Positions 1-4,374 of a DNA stretch of 5,077 bases are shown here, one piece after another (the first letter of the stretch is position 1; the number at the start of each line of letters is the position of its first letter). The notes below the pieces were generated by a model that saw only the letters and a list, made by a program, of their open reading frames with translations, made no database searches and was not told where the DNA came from. The position numbers were made by a program, and so were the translations under genes. This DNA is from Actinomycetota bacterium (lineage in GTDB: Bacteria > Actinomycetota > Actinomycetes > Actinomycetales > Microbacteriaceae), in NCBI GenBank assembly GCA_009704705.1, contig WLDR01000114.1, positions 1-5,077 on the forward strand. Reading direction: 5' to 3'.

Positions 1-493
1 AGCTCTCGTCGGGAAGGTTGATGCCGCCCTGTTCGGTGAATACGAGATAGCGATCCGGTTGACCTGGGTCGTTGTCTACGAAGAGGTCGATAAAGCCGCC
101 AACTCCCTGGCGCTCGAGCCGGGCAACGGTATCGAGTAGCTGACTTACCGATGCCACGTTGGCTGCCACGGCGAGCTGGCTTTCGATGGGAGCTAGCCCC
201 TTACTGTCGATCGAGTCAACGGCCATGAAGCTTGCGTACAGATCACCGACTTTGCGTTCCACGCTGCCTTCGCCCGCATCCCCGATGCCGGTGATGATGT
301 CGCGCACGGCCTTCTCGGCTTCTTCGGCCAACACATGGAATGAGCCGTATCGCGCCTTGTCTGCGGGAATCTGCGTTCGCGTCATCCACTTGCCCGTCAC
401 GTGTCGAAAAAGGTCATCTTGCGGTCGAACGTGCGCATCAAGTTCGCTGAGGTCGATGCCGGAATTGGGCATCGAAGATGGGGAAGTATTCAC
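1..493 (-). CDS. M13 family metallopeptidase (neprilysin/PepO-like), N-terminal part
   Basis: This is the N-terminal 164 codons of a gene that runs off the left edge. The reading frame stays open from 493 down to base 1. The start contains SGIDLSELD followed by VRPQDDLFRHVTGKW (about residues 23-36), which matches the N-terminal signature of M13 zinc endopeptidases (R-P-x-D-D-[LF]-[FY]-x-[HY]-V-N-G-x-W). The usual Asn of the NG pair is Thr here. The zinc motifs HExxH and ExxxD lie about 400-500 residues further on in this family and are outside the window, so activity cannot be judged. No signal peptide is seen, which suggests a cytoplasmic enzyme or leaderless export, as with mycobacterial Zmp1. 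M13 enzymes cleave small peptides. I chose GTG at 493 because a TANNNT box ends 6 bases upstream, fitting a leaderless mRNA. ATG at 472 is in frame and is the alternative; neither has a clear Shine-Dalgarno sequence. The family call is firm and the start is uncertain. Confidence 0.88.
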   Translation of the reverse strand, partial: MNTSPSSMPNSGIDLSELDAHVRPQDDLFRHVTGKWMTRTQIPADKARYGSFHVLAEEAEKAVRDIITGIGDAGEGSVERKVGDLYASFMAVDSIDSKGLAPIESQLAVAANVASVSQLLDTVARLERQGVGGFIDLFVDNDPGQPDRYLVFTEQGGINLPDES

Positions 494-511
494 CCGACTA
501 GCCTAAGAGTC
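494..511. promoter_or_regulatory. Overlapping divergent leaderless promoters
   Basis: Only 18 bases separate the rightward ATG at 512 from the leftward GTG at 493. The seven bases TAGCCTA (499-505) contain a -10 hexamer on each strand. TAGCCT at 499-504 (+) ends 7 bases before the ATG. TAGGCT at 505-500 (-) ends 6 bases before the GTG. Both match the actinobacterial TANNNT box at the distance expected when transcription starts on the first base of the start codon. Neither gene has a Shine-Dalgarno sequence. No convincing -35 elements were seen. This is inferred from motif and spacing only. Confidence 0.5.
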
Positions 512-1156
512 ATGACTCGTCGCTGGACCCACGTGCTTTTCGACATGGATGGGACCCTCATCGAATCAGCCGACGCGGTGATGGGTCGCATCGCCCGCAC
601 CCTGCTCGAATTCGGTGTCGCGGTGCCCGATCGCCCCGAGTTGCAATTGTTGCTGGGGCCGCCGACGCACGACATTCTTGGCAAGTACCTGCCGGCCAGC
701 AGCGTCCCTGAGGCATCCGGCTTCTATCGCGGGCTCGCCGAAGCCGACGGCATGAATGGCTACGAGCTCTTCGACGGGATACGCCACCTCATCGTCGATC
801 TGCACGCGGCGGGCATCCCGCTTGCAACGGCCACCACAAAGCTGCGGGTTGAAGCCGCTCGCGTTGTGAACCACTTTGACATCGGCCAGTACTTCACAGC
901 AATTCAAGGCGCTGACCCCGACCGCGGTGTGCACACCAAGGGCAACGTTGTTGCGGCTGCTCTGTCGGACCTCGACGTCGAATCAGGTGCTCGGCCGGTC
1001 ATGGTTGGCGACCGCATCTTCGACATCCACGGCGCCGCTCGCTGCGGTGTGCCCACAATCATGTGTGGCTGGGGTTACGCCGCTCCCGAGGAATTCGATG
1101 CCGCATATCTCCGGGTCGACACTGTTGCGCAACTCCGCGCGGAGTTGCTGAGATGA
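512..1156 (+). CDS. HAD-superfamily phosphatase (subfamily IA, Gph/5'-nucleotidase-like), paralogue 1
   Basis: A 214-residue haloacid-dehalogenase-type phosphatase, the full length for subfamily IA. Motif I is FDMDGT with nucleophile D11 and acid/base D13. Motif II is the T108/T109 pair in LATATTK (104-110). The motif III lysine is probably K143. Motif IV is GDRIFD (166-171) with D167 and D171. All catalytic positions are therefore present. The helical cap lies at about residues 17-90 and carries the LGPP element (48-51) seen in the 5'-nucleotidase/phosphoglycolate-phosphatase-like group. It should hydrolyse a small phosphomonoester in the cytoplasm with Mg2+; the substrate cannot be told. 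ATG 512 was chosen because the longer frame upstream would run through the divergent peptidase gene, and the HAD fold begins at residue 6. It probably has a leaderless promoter. Its stop overlaps the nucS start (ATGA, 1153-1156). The gene at 1869 is a clear paralogue. Confidence 0.9.
   Translation: MTRRWTHVLFDMDGTLIESADAVMGRIARTLLEFGVAVPDRPELQLLLGPPTHDILGKYLPASSVPEASGFYRGLAEADGMNGYELFDGIRHLIVDLHAAGIPLATATTKLRVEAARVVNHFDIGQYFTAIQGADPDRGVHTKGNVVAAALSDLDVESGARPVMVGDRIFDIHGAARCGVPTIMCGWGYAAPEEFDAAYLRVDTVAQLRAELLR
1141..1144 (+). promoter_or_regulatory. Ribosome binding site of nucS
   Basis: GGAG lies 8 bases before ATG 1153, inside the last codons of the upstream HAD gene. It selects ATG 1153 over the longer frame that begins at 1063, and with the ATGA overlap it suggests translational coupling. 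Confidence 0.6.
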
Positions 1157-1848
1157 AAATCGTTATTGCCCGATGCTCGGTCGACTACGCGGGTCGCCTC
1201 ACCGCGCACCTCCCCCTCGCTACGAGGGCACTCATTTTGAAGAACGACGGCAGCATCCTGATTCACTCCGATGGCGGTTCATATAAACCACTGAACTGGA
1301 TGAGCCCACCTTGCTTGTTCATCGCACAGGATCCTGAACCCGAACAACGCGAGCTCGGGGTTCAACAACTGTGGCGAGTCAGTCACGCAAAAACCGCGGA
1401 CGTGCTCGTGGTGAGCATTCACGAGGTGATCTCTGAGCTCGAACACGACCTCGGAGAAGACCCTGGTCTCATCAAGGACGGCGTGGAGGCGCACCTTCAA
1501 AAGCTCCTTGCCGAGCAAATAGAAACACTCGGTGAGGGCTACAACTTGATTCGCCGCGAATACATGACCGCGATTGGGCCTGTCGACATTTTGGCGACGG
1601 ATGAATCGGGCAAGACCGTCGCAATTGAACTCAAGCGTCGCGGCGACATCGACGGCGTCGAACAACTCACGCGGTACCTTGAATTGCTCAATCGCGATCC
1701 GCTCCTGGCCCCAGTTTCTGGCGTATTTGCTGCACAAGAGATCAAACCGCAGGCGCGCACGCTTGCCGAAGACCGAGGCATTCGATGTGTCGTGCTCGAC
1801 TACGACGCTATGCGAGGAGTCGACGATTCACACTTGCGCCTGTTCTAG
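1153..1848 (+). CDS. nucS: Mismatch-specific endonuclease NucS/EndoMS
   Basis: A 231-residue protein recognised as NucS, the endonuclease that replaces MutS/MutL mismatch repair in most actinobacteria and many archaea. The N-terminal DNA-binding and dimerisation domain spans about residues 1-110 and includes the characteristic RCSVDYAGRL (7-16) and DGGSYKPLNWM (40-50). The C-terminal RecB-like nuclease domain (about 115-225) carries GPVDIL with D145, then IELKRR with E159 and K161, and a QLTRY (171-175) element. This is the metal-binding D...ExK core, and it is intact. The last residues, HLRLF, fit the C-terminal sliding-clamp-binding motif described for actinobacterial EndoMS. The known reaction is a double-strand cut at G-T, G-G and T-T mismatches, stimulated by the beta clamp. 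The start is set by GGAG 8 bases upstream and the ATGA overlap with the preceding HAD phosphatase gene, implying one transcript. The family call is very secure; the link to the HAD neighbours is inference. Confidence 0.97.
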   Translation: MKIVIARCSVDYAGRLTAHLPLATRALILKNDGSILIHSDGGSYKPLNWMSPPCLFIAQDPEPEQRELGVQQLWRVSHAKTADVLVVSIHEVISELEHDLGEDPGLIKDGVEAHLQKLLAEQIETLGEGYNLIRREYMTAIGPVDILATDESGKTVAIELKRRGDIDGVEQLTRYLELLNRDPLLAPVSGVFAAQEIKPQARTLAEDRGIRCVVLDYDAMRGVDDSHLRLF

Positions 1849-1853
1849 CTCCC

Positions 1854-1859
1854 TACACT
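1854..1859 (+). promoter_or_regulatory. Probable -10 box of the second HAD phosphatase gene
   Basis: TACACT begins 5 bases after the nucS stop and ends 9 bases before ATG 1869. It matches TANNNT and the E. coli TATAAT box at four of six positions. CACTTG at 1831-1836 sits 17 bases upstream as a poor -35. No Shine-Dalgarno sequence precedes ATG 1869, which supports a leaderless or nearly leaderless mRNA. The gene could also be read through from nucS. Confidence 0.42.
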
Positions 1860-1868
1860 TGCCACCTC

Positions 1869-2546
1869 ATGACGAGCGCCCAACAGTTTGCTTCGAGTCC
1901 GTATGACTCCGTGCTATTTGACCTCGATGGCACGATGCTCGATTCGGCACCCGGAATCATCAGGTCACTAAGCGACACGTTCCGCCACTTTGGCTGGGAT
2001 GTTCCGCCTCGTTCAGAGCTGATGAACTACATCGGCCCGCCGCTGATCGAATCGTTTCGAGTGCGACTCGGGTTGGATGAGGAAGCCGCCTGGGAAACTC
2101 TTCGCGTTTACCGGCAGGACTACCGACGCGACGGCGCGTTCGACGCCACCGTATTTCCGGGCGTCATCGACGTTTTGGAGTCGCTCAAGCAAGCAGGCAT
2201 TCCCCTTGCCGTCGCAACAAGTAAGCCCGAAACGCAGGCAATCCGAATCCTGGATCACTTCAAGCTCAGTTCGTTTTTCACGGTGATCTGTGGTGCTACC
2301 GAAGACGAAACGCGTTCCACAAAACCTGACATTGTCGCGCACGCACTGAGTGGGCTGCGAAACGCAGGCTATGCCAGCAACCGTCCCGTGCTCATTGGTG
2401 ATCGCGTGCATGACGTCGAAGGAGCCGCCGCGAACGGCATCCCCTCCATCATCGTTGACTGGGGATACGGCTCGCCCGACGAAGCGGTCGGAGCGGCAGC
2501 GACCGCCTCCTCTGCGGAACAACTGCGCACGATGCTGCTCGGTTAG
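1869..2546 (+). CDS. HAD-superfamily phosphatase (subfamily IA, 5'-nucleotidase-like), paralogue 2
   Basis: A 225-residue HAD phosphatase. Motif I is FDLDGT with D18 and D20, motif II is VATSKP with T117, the motif III lysine is K152 in the STKPD segment, and motif IV is GDRVHD (177-182) with D178 and D182. All key residues are present. The cap contains YIGPPLIESF (54-63), the element typical of the bacterial 5'-nucleotidase/phosphoglycolate-phosphatase-like branch. The expected role is cytoplasmic hydrolysis of a small phosphomonoester, possibly a nucleoside monophosphate; this is a family-level guess. It is clearly paralogous to the HAD gene at 512, sharing AGIPLA-AT-K, GDR--D--GAA--G-P and a WGY---DE-like ending, while the caps have diverged more. 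ATG 1869 was chosen because the longer frame to 1785 runs back into nucS. The gap from nucS is 20 bases. It ends 9 bases before the stop of the convergent transporter gene. Confidence 0.9.
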   Translation: MTSAQQFASSPYDSVLFDLDGTMLDSAPGIIRSLSDTFRHFGWDVPPRSELMNYIGPPLIESFRVRLGLDEEAAWETLRVYRQDYRRDGAFDATVFPGVIDVLESLKQAGIPLAVATSKPETQAIRILDHFKLSSFFTVICGATEDETRSTKPDIVAHALSGLRNAGYASNRPVLIGDRVHDVEGAAANGIPSIIVDWGYGSPDEAVGAAATASSAEQLRTMLLG

Positions 2547-2555
2547 ACCTGCCGG

Positions 2556-3524
2556 TTAGGCCCGCATCGAGCGTCGCGACCAGCGACCAGACAGACTCGC
2601 CAGTGCGGTGCCTGTGGCTACCACGATGGCGCCGAAGATAATCGGTGCCGTCACACCCGTGCCACCGGGTTCGAAAGCATCAAACGCGATGGCCGAGACG
2701 AGTTGCCCGGTTGTTGCGCACAAACCATAAACCAGAATTCCGATGTCACGAACGACCACGCTGGCAATGGCGATAAAGGTGATCCCCACGGGGCCGCCCA
2801 CATAAAGCCACGGGTTCGTGGGGAACTCGGACGGCAACCCGCTGGTGATCGAAACGACCGCGACAGCAATCGCCAGCAGGCCGAATCCAACTCCAAAGTT
2901 GATGAGGGTTGTCGACCATGGGTTGTGATTGGCATGAGTCAGTCGTCCGTTTGCAGCTTGTTGCCACGAGACACCCACGCCGAAGGCGGCGGGAACAATA
3001 ACGATCCAACTCGGTCCGTCAAAGTCCCACGACCCTGAGACCGCGATGACTACCGCGGCAACCCCCAACCCTGCCCCGAGCAATCGCAACGGTGTGATTG
3101 CCCGACGACCGGCCGGGCCGATAGCGAGAACATCCATCACCAGACCGCCGATTGTGAGCCCACAAACAAAAGAAACCGAGAATAGGGCCAGCCCCAATAC
3201 GGGCGACACGGCGCTTTGGCTGAAGACAAATGCGGCTCCCGCAGCACCAGCCAGCGTGAATGACCACGGGATTTCTCGTCGCGTAATTGCGTCCCGAGTT
3301 GCGGTCAGCCCGACACGAACGCGTTGTGATACCAGCGCGATTCCCATCAAGACGATGAGACCGCCCGCGAATGACAGCCCGGCGGCAACGAGGCCGTCGC
3401 CAAGCGCCGAACCCAGCAGACCGTTGATGTGAGCCTGGGTCGACATTGCGACACCCGCAAGCACGGCCAGCGAATAGGCAAGCCACAGGGGGATGCTCGC
3501 GTCGAGCTCACGATGTGGGGTCAT
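2556..3524 (-). CDS. DMT-superfamily transporter, YdcZ (DUF606) type, fused double-repeat form
   Basis: A 322-residue, very hydrophobic inner-membrane protein with about ten predicted helices (roughly 13-28, 45-66, 87-107, 110-135, 147-163, 171-186, 204-226, 238-257, 262-282, 291-311). It is two copies of the five-helix DUF606/YdcZ unit. The motif Q-A-H-I-N-G-L-L (30-37) followed by SFAGGL recurs as Q-A-A-N-G-R-L (189-195) followed by NFGVGF. The segment W-x4-G-x2-G near 87-95 recurs at 239-247. A positively charged loop GPAGRRAITPLR (136-147) separates the halves. Members of this family belong to the drug/metabolite transporter superfamily; most have no known substrate and none can be assigned here. 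The start is supported by GAGGAG 8 bases upstream. It is insulated from the lipoprotein gene by a terminator, so it is probably monocistronic, but no convincing promoter is seen in 3525-3582. It is convergent with HAD 2. Confidence 0.9.
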   Translation of the reverse strand: MTPHRELDASIPLWLAYSLAVLAGVAMSTQAHINGLLGSALGDGLVAAGLSFAGGLIVLMGIALVSQRVRVGLTATRDAITRREIPWSFTLAGAAGAAFVFSQSAVSPVLGLALFSVSFVCGLTIGGLVMDVLAIGPAGRRAITPLRLLGAGLGVAAVVIAVSGSWDFDGPSWIVIVPAAFGVGVSWQQAANGRLTHANHNPWSTTLINFGVGFGLLAIAVAVVSITSGLPSEFPTNPWLYVGGPVGITFIAIASVVVRDIGILVYGLCATTGQLVSAIAFDAFEPGGTGVTAPIIFGAIVVATGTALASLSGRWSRRSMRA

Positions 3525-3532
3525 GCGACAGT

Positions 3533-3538
3533 CTCCTC
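3533..3538 (-). promoter_or_regulatory. Ribosome binding site of the YdcZ-type transporter
   Basis: GAGGAG on the minus strand lies 8 bases upstream of ATG 3524 and fixes that start. Confidence 0.65.
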
Positions 3539-3582
3539 ACCATGAGACGGCGTGCACCGGTCATTCACATCGCCGATGACAG

Positions 3583-3620
3583 ACTACGGCCTCCGCTCCC
3601 GAAGGAACGAAGGCCGCAGT
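3583..3620 (-). terminator. Hairpin terminator of the lipoprotein gene, with UUCG tetraloop
   Basis: Minus-strand RNA can form an uninterrupted 17-pair stem (3620-3604 with 3599-3583) closed by the tetraloop UUCG (3603-3600) between two C-G pairs. Three of the pairs are G-U wobbles. In plus-strand RNA these become A-C mismatches, so the hairpin is built for leftward transcription. GACAG and CTGTC outside the stem can add five pairs across a 4-base bulge. It begins 19 bases after the lipoprotein stop. No strong U tract follows, which is common for actinobacterial terminators. It separates the lipoprotein gene from the transporter gene. Confidence 0.78.
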
Positions 3621-3639
3621 CGTGCTGTCTCGTACCGGT

Positions 3640-4050
3640 TTACTTGGCCGATACGTTGACCGTGAACTTCACGGTCGTCATGCCGTCCGTCATGGTGACG
3701 TCCGTGGTTCCAACACCGAGTGCTTCGAAGCCTGGGTTGAAGATCGCGCTTCCATCGGTGCCACCTGCGGCGAACGCAAGGATTGCCGAGTCAGCGACGG
3801 TTGCGGTCCAGAGTCCCTCTGTGTCGGCTGGAACGTTTACGTCAATGAAGTTGCCTTCGTTGACGTCAACGGTTGTGCCGTCGAGATCCTCAACACTCAC
3901 GATGATGGGTGCGACCACGTTCGAGCCCGTCTCTTCAGTCGTTTCACTCGATTCGGGTGAACTGGTTGCAGTCGAGCAAGCCGAGAGGCTGAAGACTGCT
4001 GCTCCTGCGAGGGCGACGATTGCGCCGGCCTTGATGAGCTTGTTGTTCAT
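3640..4050 (-). CDS. Small acidic secreted lipoprotein of unknown function
   Basis: A 136-residue protein that I do not recognise by name. It has a classic lipoprotein signal: MNNKLIK, a hydrophobic stretch (about 8-22), then the lipobox LSAC with lipidated C25. The protein should be anchored on the outer face of the membrane. After C25 comes a Ser/Thr/Glu-rich linker (26-43), then about 90 residues rich in alternating beta-type patterns with DGTTVDVNEG (57-66), a single Trp (W81) and a terminal G-T-T-D-V-T-M-T-D-G...KFTVNV strand pair. This suggests one beta-sandwich domain, perhaps of bacterial Ig-like type or distantly like chagasin-type inhibitors. That is a guess from pattern only. The mature part is strongly acidic. 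The start is secure: AAAGGAG sits 6 bases upstream, and the longer frame would run through the tRNA gene. It is monocistronic between hairpins at 4193-4224 and 3583-3620. Confidence 0.85.
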   Translation of the reverse strand: MNNKLIKAGAIVALAGAAVFSLSACSTATSSPESSETTEETGSNVVAPIIVSVEDLDGTTVDVNEGNFIDVNVPADTEGLWTATVADSAILAFAAGGTDGSAIFNPGFEALGVGTTDVTMTDGMTTVKFTVNVSAK

Positions 4051-4056
4051 GCTGTT

Positions 4057-4063
4057 CTCCTTT
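4057..4063 (-). promoter_or_regulatory. Strong ribosome binding site of the lipoprotein gene
   Basis: AAAGGAG on the minus strand lies 6 bases before ATG 4050. It is the best Shine-Dalgarno match in the window and decides the start against the much longer open frame upstream. Confidence 0.8.
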
Positions 4064-4066
4064 GGT

Positions 4067-4080
4067 GTAACTGTTGTTAC
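4067..4080. repeat. Short inverted repeat in the lipoprotein leader
   Basis: GTAAC (4067-4071) and GTTAC (4076-4080) form a perfect 5-base inverted repeat around TGTT. A third copy, GTTAC, stands at 4090-4094. The repeat lies 3 bases upstream of the ribosome binding site and would be at the very 5' end of the mRNA if the -10 box at 4088-4093 is used. It could be an operator or a small 5' stem-loop. At this length chance is not excluded. Confidence 0.4.
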
Positions 4081-4087
4081 TGCCTCA

Positions 4088-4093
4088 AGGTTA
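4088..4093 (-). promoter_or_regulatory. Possible -10 box of the lipoprotein gene
   Basis: TAACCT on the minus strand fits TANNNT and would start transcription near 4081, giving a leader of about 30 bases with the ribosome binding site. No good -35 is present at 17 bases; TGGACA (4111-4106) is too close. The rest of the gap, about 4095-4192, holds nothing else that I can identify. Confidence 0.28.
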
Positions 4094-4192
4094 CTCAACG
4101 ACATTTGTCCAGCATGGGACGTACCCGTATGTTTGCTGAGCGTTGTCTGAATGAAAATTGGGTGCGCATGACCAGCTAGGTGCGCAGAGACG

Positions 4193-4224
4193 AACGGGGA
4201 GGCCGCGGTTGCGGTCTCCCCGTT
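4193..4224 (-). terminator. Hairpin after tRNA-Leu, probable terminator
   Basis: AACGGGGAG (4193-4201) pairs perfectly with CTCCCCGTT (4216-4224), and CCGC (4203-4206) pairs with GCGG (4211-4214), leaving a 4-base loop. The hairpin starts 5 bases beyond the tRNA 3' end on the minus strand, the expected place for its terminator. No U tract follows. In minus-strand RNA one position is an A-C mismatch, while in plus-strand RNA it would be a G-U pair, so direction is not proven by pairing. Confidence 0.65.
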
Positions 4225-4229
4225 GTTCG

Positions 4230-4312
4230 TGCGCGAGGGGGGACTCGAACCCCCACGCCCTTGCAGGCACTGGCACCTGAAGCCAGCGCGTCTACCATTT
4301 CGCCACTCGCGC
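4230..4312 (-). tRNA. tRNA-Leu, anticodon CAG
   Basis: An 83-base tRNA on the minus strand. The acceptor stem GCGCGAG (4312-4306) pairs fully with CTCGCGC (4237-4231), and A73 is at 4230. The D arm reads TGGCGAAATGGTAGACGC. The anticodon stem CTGGC/GCCAG encloses loop TTCAGGT, with CAG at 4279-4277. A long variable arm (TGCCTGCAAGGGCGT region) is typical of class II tRNAs. The T arm has GGGGG-TTCGAGT-CCCCC. CCA is not encoded, so it must be added by the CCA-adding enzyme. It reads the codon CUG, a major Leu codon at this base composition. Confidence 0.97.
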
Positions 4313-4323
4313 GAACAATTCAC

Positions 4324-4329
4324 GAGGCT
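4324..4329 (-). promoter_or_regulatory. Possible -10 box of the tRNA-Leu gene
   Basis: TAGCCT on the minus strand, within TGATAGCCT, ends 11 bases before the tRNA 5' end and would give a leader of about 4 bases. It is the same hexamer as proposed at 499-504. No clear -35 is seen in the GC-rich sequence upstream. Confidence 0.3.
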
Positions 4330-4354
4330 ATCACGCGCTCCCTCGCGGCGCGAA

Positions 4355-4374
4355 AGCTCTCCGTGCCGAGAGCT
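4355..4374 (-). terminator. Short hairpin at the end of the reductase gene, possible terminator
   Basis: AGCTCTC and GAGAGCT form a perfect 7-base stem around a 6-base loop, beginning within the stop codon of the reductase gene. On the minus strand it is followed by UUCG. A second GC-only stem, CGCGC/GCGCG (4334-4338 and 4348-4352), follows closely. Together they could end reductase transcription ahead of the tRNA, but the U tract is weak. Confidence 0.42.

Noticed and set aside
401..511. Longer start for the first HAD protein, adding 37 residues
   Set aside because: The extension is the complement of the M13 peptidase N-terminus, whose signature motif is clear, and HAD motif I begins right after ATG 512.
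1063..1152. Longer start for NucS, adding 30 residues
   Set aside because: It lies wholly within the HAD 1 coding region. NucS proteins begin with M-[KR]-[IV]-V-I-A-like sequence, and the ribosome binding site and ATGA overlap point to 1153.
1785..1868. Longer start for the second HAD protein
   Set aside because: It overlaps the conserved end of nucS in another frame, and the extra residues have no HAD character.
2013..2522. Minus-strand open frame of 169 codons opposite HAD 2
   Set aside because: It is the complement of a well-conserved HAD gene, has no recognisable motif and has no ribosome binding site.
3446..4150. Plus-strand open frame of 234 codons across the lipoprotein gene
   Set aside because: It is antisense to the lipoprotein gene and the transporter start and crosses the terminator hairpin. 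Its composition is repetitive Ser/Val/Thr with no domain, so it is a shadow.
4230..4312. tRNA-Leu as an integration site for a mobile element
   Set aside because: No integrase gene or repeat of the tRNA 3' end is seen in the window, and the neighbours look like ordinary chromosomal genes.
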